From NCBI GenBank assembly GCA_946186185.1, contig CAMHMJ010000005.1, forward strand, positions 86,752-150,751: a DNA stretch of 64,000 bases. The letters are read 5' to 3'. The notes beneath the pieces are model-generated. The model was given only the letters and a program-made list of their open reading frames with translations. It was not told the DNA's origin and ran no database searches. Made by a program: the position numbers and the translations under genes. This DNA is from an uncultured Treponema sp. Its GTDB lineage: Bacteria > Spirochaetota > Spirochaetia > Treponematales > Treponemataceae. Shown piece after piece: positions 17,136-25,678 of this stretch; position 1 is the stretch's first letter, and each line of letters starts with the position of its first letter.

Positions 17136-18716
17136 TTAAACTTCTGAAATTAAAGCCGGAAATTCTTTTTTAAGAATTTCAATAAGAACCTTTCTGTTCC
17201 GGTAAAGCTCTCTGTTTTCAGAAATAAAGCATACCGGTTCAAGCTTTTCAAGAAGGGAAGCAAGGCGGCTGCTTTCAAAGGGAATATTGTTCAGCTTAAG
17301 TATTTTTGAAAAATCGGTTTTTTCAGGATTTTCTTCCTTCAGCCAGAGGGGTTCGTTTTCACGCTCTCCCTTTCGGTTTCCGATGATTTTTATGTCTATG
17401 TCCCGGTAAGGCTCGAGACCGCTGAATTTTATAATCTGCTTTGCAAGCTCTAAGATTTTAATGGGTTCTCCCATATCAAGAAGGTAGCCCTGACCGTTTG
17501 TGCCAACTCCTCCAGCCTGCAAAACCAGGGAACAGGCTTCCGGAATAGTCATAAAGTACCGTTCCATATTTTCTGAAGTGACGGTAACCGGTCCTCCGTT
17601 TTTTATCTGTTCCATAAAAAGGGGAAGAATTGAACCCCGGCTTCCAAGAACGTTTCCAAAGCGGACGAACATAAACTGGGCTTTTTTTGAGTCAGCGGAA
17701 TTTTTTTCAGGTGAACTCGAGGCGGGGTCCTGTTTTTTGCCTTCTGGACTTCCGCCTGATTCTGTTGACTCTGCATTCCCGCAGGATTTTGTATTCCCGC
17801 TTAATTCTGCTTTTTTTGCTGTTTCCAGAAGCAGTTTTTCGCAGAGCATTTTTGAAATTCCGTATACGCTTACGGGATTTACGGCCTTGTCCGTTGAAAT
17901 TAAAACGAAGCGCTGAACATTGTGCTTTAACGCTGCATCACAAAGATTTTTTGTTCCGAAAACATTGTTTGCAATTGCCGCAACCGGATTTTCTTCCATA
18001 AGGGGAACGTGTTTGTAGGCAGCGCAGTGGAAAATTACATCGCATTTTGTGTTTTCGATTATGTAGTCGGTGTAGGCTCTGTCCGCCATGTCCCCGATAA
18101 TGGGAACAATTACTGCCTTTTCACCGACGCCTTCAGACTGAAGAAGGCGAAGCTCCCGGTCAATCTGGTAAATTGAGTTTTCGCCGTGTCCAAAAAGGTA
18201 CAGTCGTTCTGCTCCCCCTGACAAAAGCTGCCGGGCAAGCTCTGAGCCGATGGAACCGCCGGCGCCGGTGATAAGAACCCGCTTTCCCCTGAGGTAGGAG
18301 AGGCTTTCCTTTAAGGAAATGGTAACCGGAGTGCGGCCAAGAATATCCAGGGGGTCAATTTCACGGGTCTGAACTAAATGAGCGCTTCCGTTTACAACCT
18401 GACTGATGCCTGGAAGAATTTTTATTTTCGGGGCGCCTGCTGCCTTTAAGATTTCATAGATTTCCCGGATTTTTTCAACCGGTGCACTTGGAATTGCAAT
18501 TATGGCTTCATCCTGCTTTTTAAAGCGCATTATGGAAGCAACTTCCTGAATCGGTCCTAATACCGGAATTTTTTCAATCTGTTTTCCGATTAAATTTTTA
18601 TCGTCGTCTAAAAAGGCTTTTACCGTTCCAAAAACTTTTTTTCGCCTGATATCGTCAGCGATGGTCTGTCCTGCAAACCCCGCACCGATAATATAAAGTC
18701 GTTTTTCTTCTTCCAT
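17136..18716 (-). CDS. CapD/PglF-like nucleotide-sugar 4,6-dehydratase
   Basis: The 526-residue product has an N-terminal Rossmann nucleotide-binding region (LYIIGAGFAGQTI) and a C-terminal short-chain dehydrogenase domain. That domain has the NAD loop VLITGAGGSIGSE (about residue 145) and the active-site stretch STDKAVNPVSVYGISK, which keeps YxxxK. The four N-terminal membrane helices of many PglF/CapD enzymes are absent, so it is likely soluble. A Ser/Gly/Lys-rich insertion of about 45 residues (about 300-345) interrupts the catalytic domain just before FVRFGNVLGSRGS. Family members convert UDP-GlcNAc to a 4-keto-6-deoxy sugar. It is the first gene of the minus-strand operon. Confidence 0.88.
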   Translation of the reverse strand: MEEEKRLYIIGAGFAGQTIADDIRRKKVFGTVKAFLDDDKNLIGKQIEKIPVLGPIQEVASIMRFKKQDEAIIAIPSAPVEKIREIYEILKAAGAPKIKILPGISQVVNGSAHLVQTREIDPLDILGRTPVTISLKESLSYLRGKRVLITGAGGSIGSELARQLLSGGAERLYLFGHGENSIYQIDRELRLLQSEGVGEKAVIVPIIGDMADRAYTDYIIENTKCDVIFHCAAYKHVPLMEENPVAAIANNVFGTKNLCDAALKHNVQRFVLISTDKAVNPVSVYGISKMLCEKLLLETAKKAELSGNTKSCGNAESTESGGSPEGKKQDPASSSPEKNSADSKKAQFMFVRFGNVLGSRGSILPLFMEQIKNGGPVTVTSENMERYFMTIPEACSLVLQAGGVGTNGQGYLLDMGEPIKILELAKQIIKFSGLEPYRDIDIKIIGNRKGERENEPLWLKEENPEKTDFSKILKLNNIPFESSRLASLLEKLEPVCFISENRELYRNRKVLIEILKKEFPALISEV

Positions 18717-18737
18717 AATATGAGTACTCGAACTTCT

Positions 18738-18766
18738 ATTATACTACAAAAACGAACACTTTTAAA
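18738..18766 (-). promoter_or_regulatory. Promoter of the sugar/molybdo-hydroxylase operon
   Basis: On the minus strand TTTAAA (18766-18761), 17-nt spacer and a perfect TATAAT (18743-18738) precede the dehydratase gene, giving a leader of about 15 nt. Confidence 0.65.
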
Positions 18767-18884
18767 TCAGTTTTTTTTGCCGCCCTGCACAATGAACGGC
18801 CTTGTCAGCTCATTTTTGTATCTATACATAAAAGCACGCCTGTGCTAGACTGAAAAAAAATCTTAAAAAGCAGAGAGGAATAAA

Positions 18885-19871
18885 ATGAAAATTTCAAAAG
18901 GAAAAATTATTGCAGCCCTTTTTGTAGTTTACCTTATCGTAATTGGAATTAAGGTAGTCGGCAAAAGAAAGGAAAGTAATGCACAGATTTTAAAGGATGT
19001 TACTGTTGTTCAGAACGGTAAACTTGAATCAGAAAATGACGGAAAGCTTGTTCTTGTAAGCGGAAAACTCGAGGTTGAAAATTTCCTTCAGCTTCCTGAA
19101 CTTACAAATCCTATTGCAACCTTTAAGGTTGAGCGTTCTGTAAAAGAATATACAAAAACAACTGATGAAAAGGGTGAAAATCACTACGACTGGGAAGACA
19201 GAACTGCACCAAAGGCATATCCTTCAAACCTTCTTGATACCCTCGTAACAGAAACTGTTACAGTTCCTGTAAAGCTCGGTGATTTTACAATCGACAAAAC
19301 CGGTGTTTCAAAGCTTAAGGCCCGGGACAACTTTCTGAACTTTGATATTCCTTCAATTCAGGGACTTGAATTTGACGGCTTAAGATACACAAACCCGGCC
19401 CACAAGGATAACGAGTATGTAGGGGATGTTGCTCTTGATTACCGCTACTACAATCTTGAAAAATATCCTGAGGTTTCAATTCTTGCTCGCCAGAGCGGTT
19501 CTACATTTGTTCCGTATGTAATGGACAAAAATGAAATCTATGAAGTATGGACTGAAAAAGTTGATTCTGTCAGTGCTTTGAACAAAAAACTTCAGGAACA
19601 GGTTGAATCAGACAAGAAGAGCCGAATCATTTTCATCGTAATCTTTGTTGCCTTTGTAGCACTTTTGACTTTGAGCTCAAAAAAAGGCGGCAAGGCAAAG
19701 ACTGGAACAGATGAAGCAGGCGTTACCGTAGACCCAAAAGCTGAAGAAACACCGGCTTCAAAAATGGCTGTTTCAGAGGAAGCTGAAGCAACTGCCGGCG
19801 CCAACGAAGAACCGGAAGAAGCAGATTCCACTTTCGCCGATGACGACGATTCCGACGACATTTCCCTTTAG
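18885..19871 (+). CDS. TMEM43-like membrane protein
   Basis: The 328-residue product has an N-terminal membrane segment (about residues 8-25), a large extracytoplasmic-type domain, a second membrane helix (about 245-262, IIFIVIFVAFVALLTL) and an acidic Ala/Glu/Asp-rich tail. The domain pattern GKLVLVSGKLEVEN, FKVERSVKEYTKT and HYDWED resembles the TMEM43 family, whose function in bacteria is unknown. GAGAGG precedes the ATG. It is a single gene between divergent transcription of the sugar operon and the repeat-rich gap before rimP. Confidence 0.65.
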   Translation: MKISKGKIIAALFVVYLIVIGIKVVGKRKESNAQILKDVTVVQNGKLESENDGKLVLVSGKLEVENFLQLPELTNPIATFKVERSVKEYTKTTDEKGENHYDWEDRTAPKAYPSNLLDTLVTETVTVPVKLGDFTIDKTGVSKLKARDNFLNFDIPSIQGLEFDGLRYTNPAHKDNEYVGDVALDYRYYNLEKYPEVSILARQSGSTFVPYVMDKNEIYEVWTEKVDSVSALNKKLQEQVESDKKSRIIFIVIFVAFVALLTLSSKKGGKAKTGTDEAGVTVDPKAEETPASKMAVSEEAEATAGANEEPEEADSTFADDDDSDDISL

Positions 19872-19973
19872 ACAGTAGGGTGAGTAAGTGTAAAAAAATG
19901 GCGGGGCGACCGATAGACAATTTTTATTATTAAACTTTAATGGCAGTAAGTTTAAGCTGGTAAAGATCAATTA

Positions 19974-20150
19974 AAAATTGGCGTAAGCGGGGTTCCTGTT
20001 TTGAAGTCGCGACAAAGCGAAGCAAATGACAATGCTTGCATTGGCACTTGTGAAGCGACTCGTGACTGCCCTTTGGGCAAAACATTCAGCCACCGCGAAG
20101 CGGTACTGCCGTTTTTTCAAACAGGGTTCCCGCTGAGAGCCAATTTTTTT
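19974..20150 (+). repeat. Palindromic repeat element, long copy (177 bp)
   Basis: The left end AAAATTGGCGTAAGCGGGG and right end CCCGCTGAGAGCCAATTTT form an imperfect inverted repeat. The arms continue inward with GTTCCTGTTTT and CAAACAGGGTT. The interior holds further small hairpins (CCGC-GAA-GCGG and TGCCC-TTT-GGGCA) and about 75 bp absent from the 100-bp copy at 27882. No open reading frame of note lies inside. It fills most of the gap between the TMEM43-like gene and rimP; the rest of that gap holds a possible short leader and the rimP promoter. Confidence 0.8.
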
Positions 20151-20226
20151 TATTTGAACTATTTAAACTTGAATTTAGAACAATTAATAAGTTTAATAAT
20201 GTATAATTTGCTAAGAACTCGCCCGG

Positions 20227-20255
20227 TTGACACAATTTTCAAAATCTTCTATATT
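20227..20255 (+). promoter_or_regulatory. Consensus promoter of the rimP-nusA-infB operon
   Basis: TTGACA (20227-20232), 17-nt spacer and TATATT (20250-20255) form a near-perfect sigma-70 promoter. Transcription should begin near 20262, about 70-80 nt before rimP, upstream of a terminator-like hairpin. Confidence 0.9.
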
Positions 20256-20288
20256 TGTGTTGTACATTTTAATTAATCTTTTAAGATG

Positions 20289-20313
20289 GACTCGCTTCTG
20301 GCGGGTCTTTTTT
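20289..20313 (+). terminator. Leader terminator (attenuator) upstream of rimP
   Basis: GACTCGC and GCGGGTC pair through 7 bp (one G-U) around TTCTG and are followed by six Ts. The hairpin lies between the promoter and rimP, so transcripts of about 50 nt would end here unless read through. This is consistent with attenuation, possibly by NusA, which the operon encodes. Confidence 0.75.
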
Positions 20314-20331
20314 ATTGCAGATTTTAAATTA

Positions 20332-20805
20332 ATGAGGTTCAATTTGGATTATATTCCTTTTACTTCGATGCAGTTTTATTCAGACTGCGAACCGCTGGTA
20401 ACAGCTTTGGGCTACTATCTTGTAGAACTCAAGGTTTCCCGTTCCGGCGGAAAAACCGTAAAAATTAATGCGGTAATCGCTTCAAAGGATCCGAAGGTTG
20501 ATATCGGTGTTGATGACTGTGCAAAGGTTCATCACGCTCTTCTTCCTCGTCTTGAAGCAATTTTGGGTACGGAAGATACCTACATGGAGCTTACCAGTCC
20601 TGGTATGGAGCGTAATATAAAAAATGCAGCAGAATTTGCATTTTTTACAGGCCGGGAATTGAGAGTCTGGGACAAAACTGTTAATGACTGGGTAGGCGGA
20701 GTCATCTCTTCTTCAGATGAAAAATCTGTAACATTAGAAAAGGACGGAAATCTTACTTCCGTTCTTTATGAAAATATAGCAAAAGCAAAATTCATACATT
20801 TGTAA
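20332..20805 (+). CDS. rimP: Ribosome maturation factor RimP
   Basis: RimP helps assemble the 30S subunit. The product of up to 157 residues has the typical ALGYYLVELKVSRSGG start of the N-terminal domain. It also has the DDCAKVHHALLPRLE helix and the YMELTSPGMERNIKNAAEF motif (family LEVSSPGxdRpL), then an SH3-like C-terminal domain. Two starts are possible. ATG 20332 has no ribosome-binding site, whereas TTG 20344 has GAGG 6 nt upstream and yields 153 residues. A further in-frame TTG at 20227 is inside the promoter and cannot be used. It begins the classical rimP-nusA-infB-rbfA-truB operon. Confidence 0.92.
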   Translation: MRFNLDYIPFTSMQFYSDCEPLVTALGYYLVELKVSRSGGKTVKINAVIASKDPKVDIGVDDCAKVHHALLPRLEAILGTEDTYMELTSPGMERNIKNAAEFAFFTGRELRVWDKTVNDWVGGVISSSDEKSVTLEKDGNLTSVLYENIAKAKFIHL

Positions 20806-20831
20806 TGTAATTTATTCAAGGGGCGTATAAA

Positions 20832-22337
20832 ATGGCAAAAAGCAAGAAAGAACCGGAACCGGGTATGGCAGAGCTCATCAGAGCTTTGATTCAGGAAAAA
20901 GGTTATTCAGAAGAATCTGTAAAGCAGACTTTGGAGAATGCTCTTAAGGCTGCATACAAGCGTACTTACGGAACCAGTGATAATGCTATCGTAAAATTTG
21001 CAGACGATATGTCTGATGTTTCAATTTACTCAAGAAAAACTGTAGTTGACGGTGTTTATGACCCTGTAACAGAAATTGAACTTGAAGACGCCAGAAAACT
21101 TTCAGACGAAGTTGAAATCGGTGACGAAATCGATATTCGCGAAGATCCAAAAACTTTTGACCGTTCGGCTGTTTCAACCGGAAAGCAGACTGCTCACCAG
21201 GGCTTGAACGAAACTTTGCGTGATTCTCTTTACAATCAGTACAAAGACAAAGTTGGTGAAATGATCAACGGTTACTACCAGCGGGAAAAGAACGGAAATA
21301 TCTACATCAATCTTGGAAACGAAGGCCGTCTTGAAGGCGTTCTTCCGACAAAATATCAGTCTCCACGGGAAAGCTACGAAATGGGCGACCGCATCAAGGC
21401 CATCATCACTGAGCTTAAAAAGACTAACTCTGGACTTCAGATTGTTCTTTCAAGAAGCGATCCTCGTCTTGTAGAAATTGCTATGGAAATGGAAGTTCCG
21501 GAAATCGATGAAGGAACCGTAAAAATCGAAAAGTGCGTACGCGATGCCGGTTACAGAACAAAGATGGCCGTTTCAACAACCCGCGAAGAAATTGACCCGG
21601 TTGGAGCATGTGTAGGAAAGAACGGTCTTCGTATTCAGAACGTAATCCGCGAGCTTCTTGGTGAAAAAATCGATGTTCTACGCTATGATCCGGATCCGAC
21701 AATTTTCATCCAGAACGCATTGAGCCCTGCAAAGGTAAGCCGCGTAATCATCATGGATGCAGAAAAGAAACAGGCTCTTGCAATCGTTGATGATGACCAG
21801 TTCAGCCTCGCAATCGGTAAGTCAGGCCAGAATGTTCGACTTGCAAACCGCCTTTGTGACTGGAACATCGATGTAAAAACTGAAGAGCAGTGCGAAGGAA
21901 TGGATCTTTCAAGCAAGGCAACAACAGTTGCTGCACGAAGCCTCTTCAATGATGAAGTTGTTGAAGAAGAAAACGACGAAATTTACACAATTTCAGAGCT
22001 TCCTGGAATCAAGGCAAATGTTGCAGAAGCAATCAAGAACGCAGGTCTTGACGACATCGTTCAGTTCCTTGATTCATACGAGGGACTTGAAATTGAGGGC
22101 GTAACAAAAGAAGAATTGAGCGAAGTATACGATCTTATTAAAGAAAATGTTGAAATCGTAGAAGAAGAGGGTGAAGAAGCTGCTGCTCCGGCTTCTGAAG
22201 AAGAACAGACTGCTCCTGAAACAGAAGAAGAGGAAGAAGGTTATCGTTGTCCTAACTGTGGAGAGCCAATTACAATCGATATGACACAGTGTCCTAAGTG
22301 TGGTACCGAATTCGAATTTACCGAGGACGAGGAATAG
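20832..22337 (+). CDS. nusA: Transcription factor NusA with C-terminal zinc ribbon
   Basis: NusA binds RNA polymerase and controls pausing, termination and antitermination. The 501-residue product has the N-terminal polymerase-binding domain and an S1 domain (GRLEGVLPTKYQ). Two KH domains follow (GACVGKNGLRIQNV and LAIGKSGQNVRLANR), then a helix-hairpin-helix region (ISELPGIKANVAEAIKNAG). An acidic linker leads to a C-terminal zinc ribbon with two Cys pairs, CPNC and CPKC (about residues 472-492). The ribbon is not part of standard NusA and is an addition of note. The gene lies 26 nt after rimP. Confidence 0.96.
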   Translation: MAKSKKEPEPGMAELIRALIQEKGYSEESVKQTLENALKAAYKRTYGTSDNAIVKFADDMSDVSIYSRKTVVDGVYDPVTEIELEDARKLSDEVEIGDEIDIREDPKTFDRSAVSTGKQTAHQGLNETLRDSLYNQYKDKVGEMINGYYQREKNGNIYINLGNEGRLEGVLPTKYQSPRESYEMGDRIKAIITELKKTNSGLQIVLSRSDPRLVEIAMEMEVPEIDEGTVKIEKCVRDAGYRTKMAVSTTREEIDPVGACVGKNGLRIQNVIRELLGEKIDVLRYDPDPTIFIQNALSPAKVSRVIIMDAEKKQALAIVDDDQFSLAIGKSGQNVRLANRLCDWNIDVKTEEQCEGMDLSSKATTVAARSLFNDEVVEEENDEIYTISELPGIKANVAEAIKNAGLDDIVQFLDSYEGLEIEGVTKEELSEVYDLIKENVEIVEEEGEEAAAPASEEEQTAPETEEEEEGYRCPNCGEPITIDMTQCPKCGTEFEFTEDEE

Positions 22338-22345
22338 GGTATTTT

Positions 22346-25246
22346 ATGGGTGAAGAGTCAGAGAAAAAACCAGAATTTGTTGTACATAAAAAACAGCCGG
22401 AGCAGGTAAAAGAAGGTTCTGCTTCTGCTGCACAGAATTCAAATCAGGCAGGAAAAAAGAAGGTTCTTGTTGTAAAAAAACGACCTCAGGGTGCAGGTAC
22501 AGCTCCTTCAGGACAGAATGCTTCTGCTTCCGGTCAGGGTGCATCTCAGTCTTCTCAAAATTCTGGAGCAAAGGCTGGACAGCCTAAAAAGGATGTCCGC
22601 ATTGTCGTAAAAAAGAGCGACAAGGCTTCAGATTCTCAGGACGTAGAGAAAAAAGCAGCTCCAGAAGGTGTAAAGCCGGCTGGGGAAAGACCGTCAGAGC
22701 GTCCTGCTTCTGATGCTGGTCAGAGAAATCAGAATCATCAGCAGAGAAAGCCGATGGAGCTGAATATGGCACGCCCGAATGTAAAGGCCGGTAATCTTTC
22801 AAATGATTACAATAAGCGCGGTCAGGGCGGCTACAATAACTATGGTAACAACGGCTATCGTGGAGGCCAGGGTGGCCAGGGCGGTCGTGGTCCTAACAAC
22901 CGCGGCGGTTCAGGCTTTACCGGTGCACAGGCCCGCCAGAGTTACCAGAACCGTGAGCGTGACGGTCAGGGACAGAACGGCCGCGGCCAGGGCGGCTGGC
23001 AGAACCGAAACGGTCAGGGACAGAACGGCTCATGGCAGAACAGAAACGGCCAGGGCGGTCAGAACCGCGGCGGCCAGGGCGGCTTCAGAGCCGGCGGTCA
23101 GGGCGGATTCCGTCCGGGTTCAGGTGCCGGTTCTGTAGGTTCAGTTCCACCGATGATGCAGCAGGGACGCGCTCCTGCTAAAAAGGCATTTAAAGGCAAA
23201 AAACAGGTATATAATAGAAAAGACGAAGAGCAGTACGATGATACACTCTTTGAAACCAAGAAGAAGGTTGAAACTCCGGTAAGTGCAGTTCCAAAATCGA
23301 TTGAGATTATGGAAACCATTTCCGTTTCAGATCTGGCTAAGAAGATGAACCTTAAGGCTTCTGAAATCATCGGAAAGCTTTTCTCAAGCTACGGTCAGAT
23401 GGTTACAATCAATCAGTCCATCGACCACGAAACAGCCGAGCTTCTTGCAAGCGAATATAACTGTGAAGTAAAACTTGTTTCTCTTTATGACGAAACCGTT
23501 ATCGAAAGCGACGCAGACGTTGAAGAAAAAATGTTCCCGCGACCTCCGATTGTTACGGTTATGGGACACGTTGACCACGGTAAGACAAAGACCCTCGACG
23601 CTATCCGAAACAGCCATGTTGCTGAAGGTGAAGCCGGCGGTATTACCCAGTCTATCGGTGCTTATTCCGTTAAGACAGAAAAGGGTGTAATTACCTTCCT
23701 TGATACTCCGGGTCACGAAGCATTTACAATGATGCGTGCCCGTGGTGCTCAGGTTACAGATATCGTAGTTCTGGTTGTTGCTGCAGACGACGGTGTAATG
23801 CCTCAGACTCTTGAAGCTATCAGCCACGCAAAGGACGCAAAGGTTCCTATCATCGTTGCTGTAAACAAAATCGATAAACCGGAAGCAAATCCGGACCGCG
23901 TAAAAACTCAGCTTTCTGAGCACGGTCTTACTCCGGAAGAATGGGGTGGAGACACTCAGTATGTTTCAATCTCTGCAAAACAGAGAATCGGTATCGATGA
24001 TCTTCTTGATGCAATCCTTCTTCAGGCAGAAATGCTTGAACTTAAGGCTACATATGACTGCCGTGCAGAAGGTAAGATTCTTGAAAGCCGAATCGACCAG
24101 GGACGCGGTGTAGTTTCTTCCGTTGTAATCCAGCGCGGAACCCTTCATCAGGGAGACCCGTTTGTTGCAGGAATTTATTCCGGTCGTGTCCGGGCAATGT
24201 TCGACGACCGCGGACGCCGAATTCAGGAAGCAGGTCCTTCAATTCCGGTTGAAGTTCTTGGTATGGAAGAAATGCCGAATGCAGGAGATCCTTTCCAGGT
24301 AACTGAGGATGATAAGGAAGCCCGCGCAATTTCTACAAAACGTCAGGAATTGAAGCGATACGAAGCTGCCAAGGCTGTTAAGAAGACAACTCTTGAAACT
24401 CTCTTCTCTGATATCGAATCTCATGAGGTTCAGGAACTTAAGGTTATCATCAAGGCCGATCTTCAGGGATCTGCAGAAGCCCTCAAGACTTCACTTGAAA
24501 AGCTTTCTACAAAAGATATCCGCTTGAATGTAATTCATTCTTCTGCCGGTGCAATCAACGAATCTGATGTTACACTTGCTGCTGCTGACTCAAATGCAAT
24601 CATCATCGGATTTAATGTTCGCCCGACTCCAAAGGCTAAGGCTCTTGCTGATACAGAAAAGGTTGATATCAGAAAGTACAATATCATCTATAAGTGTGTT
24701 GAAGAAATTCAGGCCGCTATGGAAGGTATGCTTCGTCCTGATACTAAAGAGCAGGTTATCGGTCAGATTGAAGTTCGTAATACATTCAAGGTTCCAAAAA
24801 TCGGCGTAATTGCCGGATGTTATGTAACAGACGGTGTTGTAAAACGCAATGCTATGGTAAACCTTGTTCGTGACGGAATCGTAAAATATACCGGAAAGAT
24901 TTCTTCCCTCAAGCGATTCAAGGACGATGCTAAGGAAGTTCAGACAGGTTTTGAATGTGGTATCGGTCTTGAAAACTGGCAGGATATTCAGGTGGGCGAC
25001 CATCTTGAAGTATTCGAGTACATCGAAGTTGCACGAAAACTTGGAGACGAACTCCGTGATGACCGTGCAGCAAACGAAAAGAAGGCTCAGGAAGCTCAGG
25101 CTAAGGCTATGGCTGAAGCAGAAGCAGAAAAGGCTCTGGAAGCTGAAGCTCTTGCTGAAGAAAAGGCAAAGGGAAAGGCAAAAAAAGCCGCTAAGCCAAA
25201 GAATCTTGGAACTCAGTATCCTGGAGATTCGGAGGGTGACGAGTAA
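22346..25246 (+). CDS. infB: Translation initiation factor IF-2 with RGG-like N-terminus
   Basis: IF-2 is the GTPase that brings initiator tRNA to the ribosome. The 966-residue product has a Lys/Ala-rich start and a striking Gly/Arg/Gln/Asn-rich tract (about residues 157-262, with repeated GGQGG, GRGQ and NRNGQ). The IF2_N segment [21 protein letters not shown] follows, then the G domain (GHVDHGKT near 401, [12 protein letters not shown] near 506) and domains II-IV. The C-terminus carries an Ala/Glu/Lys-rich tail. ATG 22346 follows AGGAATAGGG and lies 8 nt after nusA. The RGG-like tract resembles RNA-binding disordered regions. Confidence 0.96.
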   Translation: MGEESEKKPEFVVHKKQPEQVKEGSASAAQNSNQAGKKKVLVVKKRPQGAGTAPSGQNASASGQGASQSSQNSGAKAGQPKKDVRIVVKKSDKASDSQDVEKKAAPEGVKPAGERPSERPASDAGQRNQNHQQRKPMELNMARPNVKAGNLSNDYNKRGQGGYNNYGNNGYRGGQGGQGGRGPNNRGGSGFTGAQARQSYQNRERDGQGQNGRGQGGWQNRNGQGQNGSWQNRNGQGGQNRGGQGGFRAGGQGGFRPGSGAGSVGSVPPMMQQGRAPAKKAFKGKKQVYNRKDEEQYDDTLFETKKKVETPVSAVPKSIEIMETISVSDLAKKMNLKASEIIGKLFSSYGQMVTINQSIDHETAELLASEYNCEVKLVSLYDETVIESDADVEEKMFPRPPIVTVMGHVDHGKTKTLDAIRNSHVAEGEAGGITQSIGAYSVKTEKGVITFLDTPGHEAFTMMRARGAQVTDIVVLVVAADDGVMPQTLEAISHAKDAKVPIIVAVNKIDKPEANPDRVKTQLSEHGLTPEEWGGDTQYVSISAKQRIGIDDLLDAILLQAEMLELKATYDCRAEGKILESRIDQGRGVVSSVVIQRGTLHQGDPFVAGIYSGRVRAMFDDRGRRIQEAGPSIPVEVLGMEEMPNAGDPFQVTEDDKEARAISTKRQELKRYEAAKAVKKTTLETLFSDIESHEVQELKVIIKADLQGSAEALKTSLEKLSTKDIRLNVIHSSAGAINESDVTLAAADSNAIIIGFNVRPTPKAKALADTEKVDIRKYNIIYKCVEEIQAAMEGMLRPDTKEQVIGQIEVRNTFKVPKIGVIAGCYVTDGVVKRNAMVNLVRDGIVKYTGKISSLKRFKDDAKEVQTGFECGIGLENWQDIQVGDHLEVFEYIEVARKLGDELRDDRAANEKKAQEAQAKAMAEAEAEKALEAEALAEEKAKGKAKKAAKPKNLGTQYPGDSEGDE

Positions 25247-25665
25247 TGGGTCTTTACAGAATAGAGCGGTTGAATGTGCAGCTGCGGGATGAAATCTCAA
25301 AGCTGCTCCTTCACGGAGATATAAAGGATCCCCGGGTTTCAAACTTTCTTTCTATTAACAGAGTGGAAGTAACCCAGGATTTATCCTATGCAAAGGTTTT
25401 TGTTTCAACATTCCTTTCCGATGCTCAGCTGGAAAAGGGTGTTGAAGGCTTGAACAGTGCTGCGGGCTTTATTCAGACTCAGATTGCTTCAAAGATGCGA
25501 ATCCGACAGTTCCCTCGTCTTACTTTTGTTGTAGATTCTGCAATGAAAGACGGTTTCAAAATGGTAAAAAAGCTTAATGAGCTTGAAGAAGAAACCAAGG
25601 CCTGGGAAGCTGAACATCCGGAAATGATGGATGAAGAGGATTCTGAAAAAGCTGACAAAAAATAG
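25246..25665 (+). CDS. rbfA: Ribosome-binding factor A
   Basis: RbfA binds the 30S subunit during late 16S rRNA maturation. The 139-residue product starts YRIERLNVQLRDEISKLL and has the KDPRVSNFLSINRVEVTQDLSYAKVFVSTF core and the LRQFPRLTFVVDSAM-like KH segment. An acidic tail (EHPEMMDEEDSEKADKK) ends it. Its ATG shares a base with the infB TAA stop, so translation is coupled. Confidence 0.95.
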   Translation: MGLYRIERLNVQLRDEISKLLLHGDIKDPRVSNFLSINRVEVTQDLSYAKVFVSTFLSDAQLEKGVEGLNSAAGFIQTQIASKMRIRQFPRLTFVVDSAMKDGFKMVKKLNELEEETKAWEAEHPEMMDEEDSEKADKK

Positions 25666-25678
25666 CAGTAAAAAGCCA

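Noticed and set aside
19974..20150. Palindromic element as a riboswitch
   Set aside because: Copies vary widely by internal deletion, also lie after genes, and do not match a known aptamer core.
20227..20331. In-frame TTG extension of rimP
   Set aside because: The TTG is part of the -35 box of the operon promoter and would lie upstream of the transcription start and leader terminator.
25631..25678. Extended TruB start overlapping rbfA
   Set aside because: The added residues are an out-of-frame reading of the acidic rbfA tail, and the TruB domain begins after 25679.
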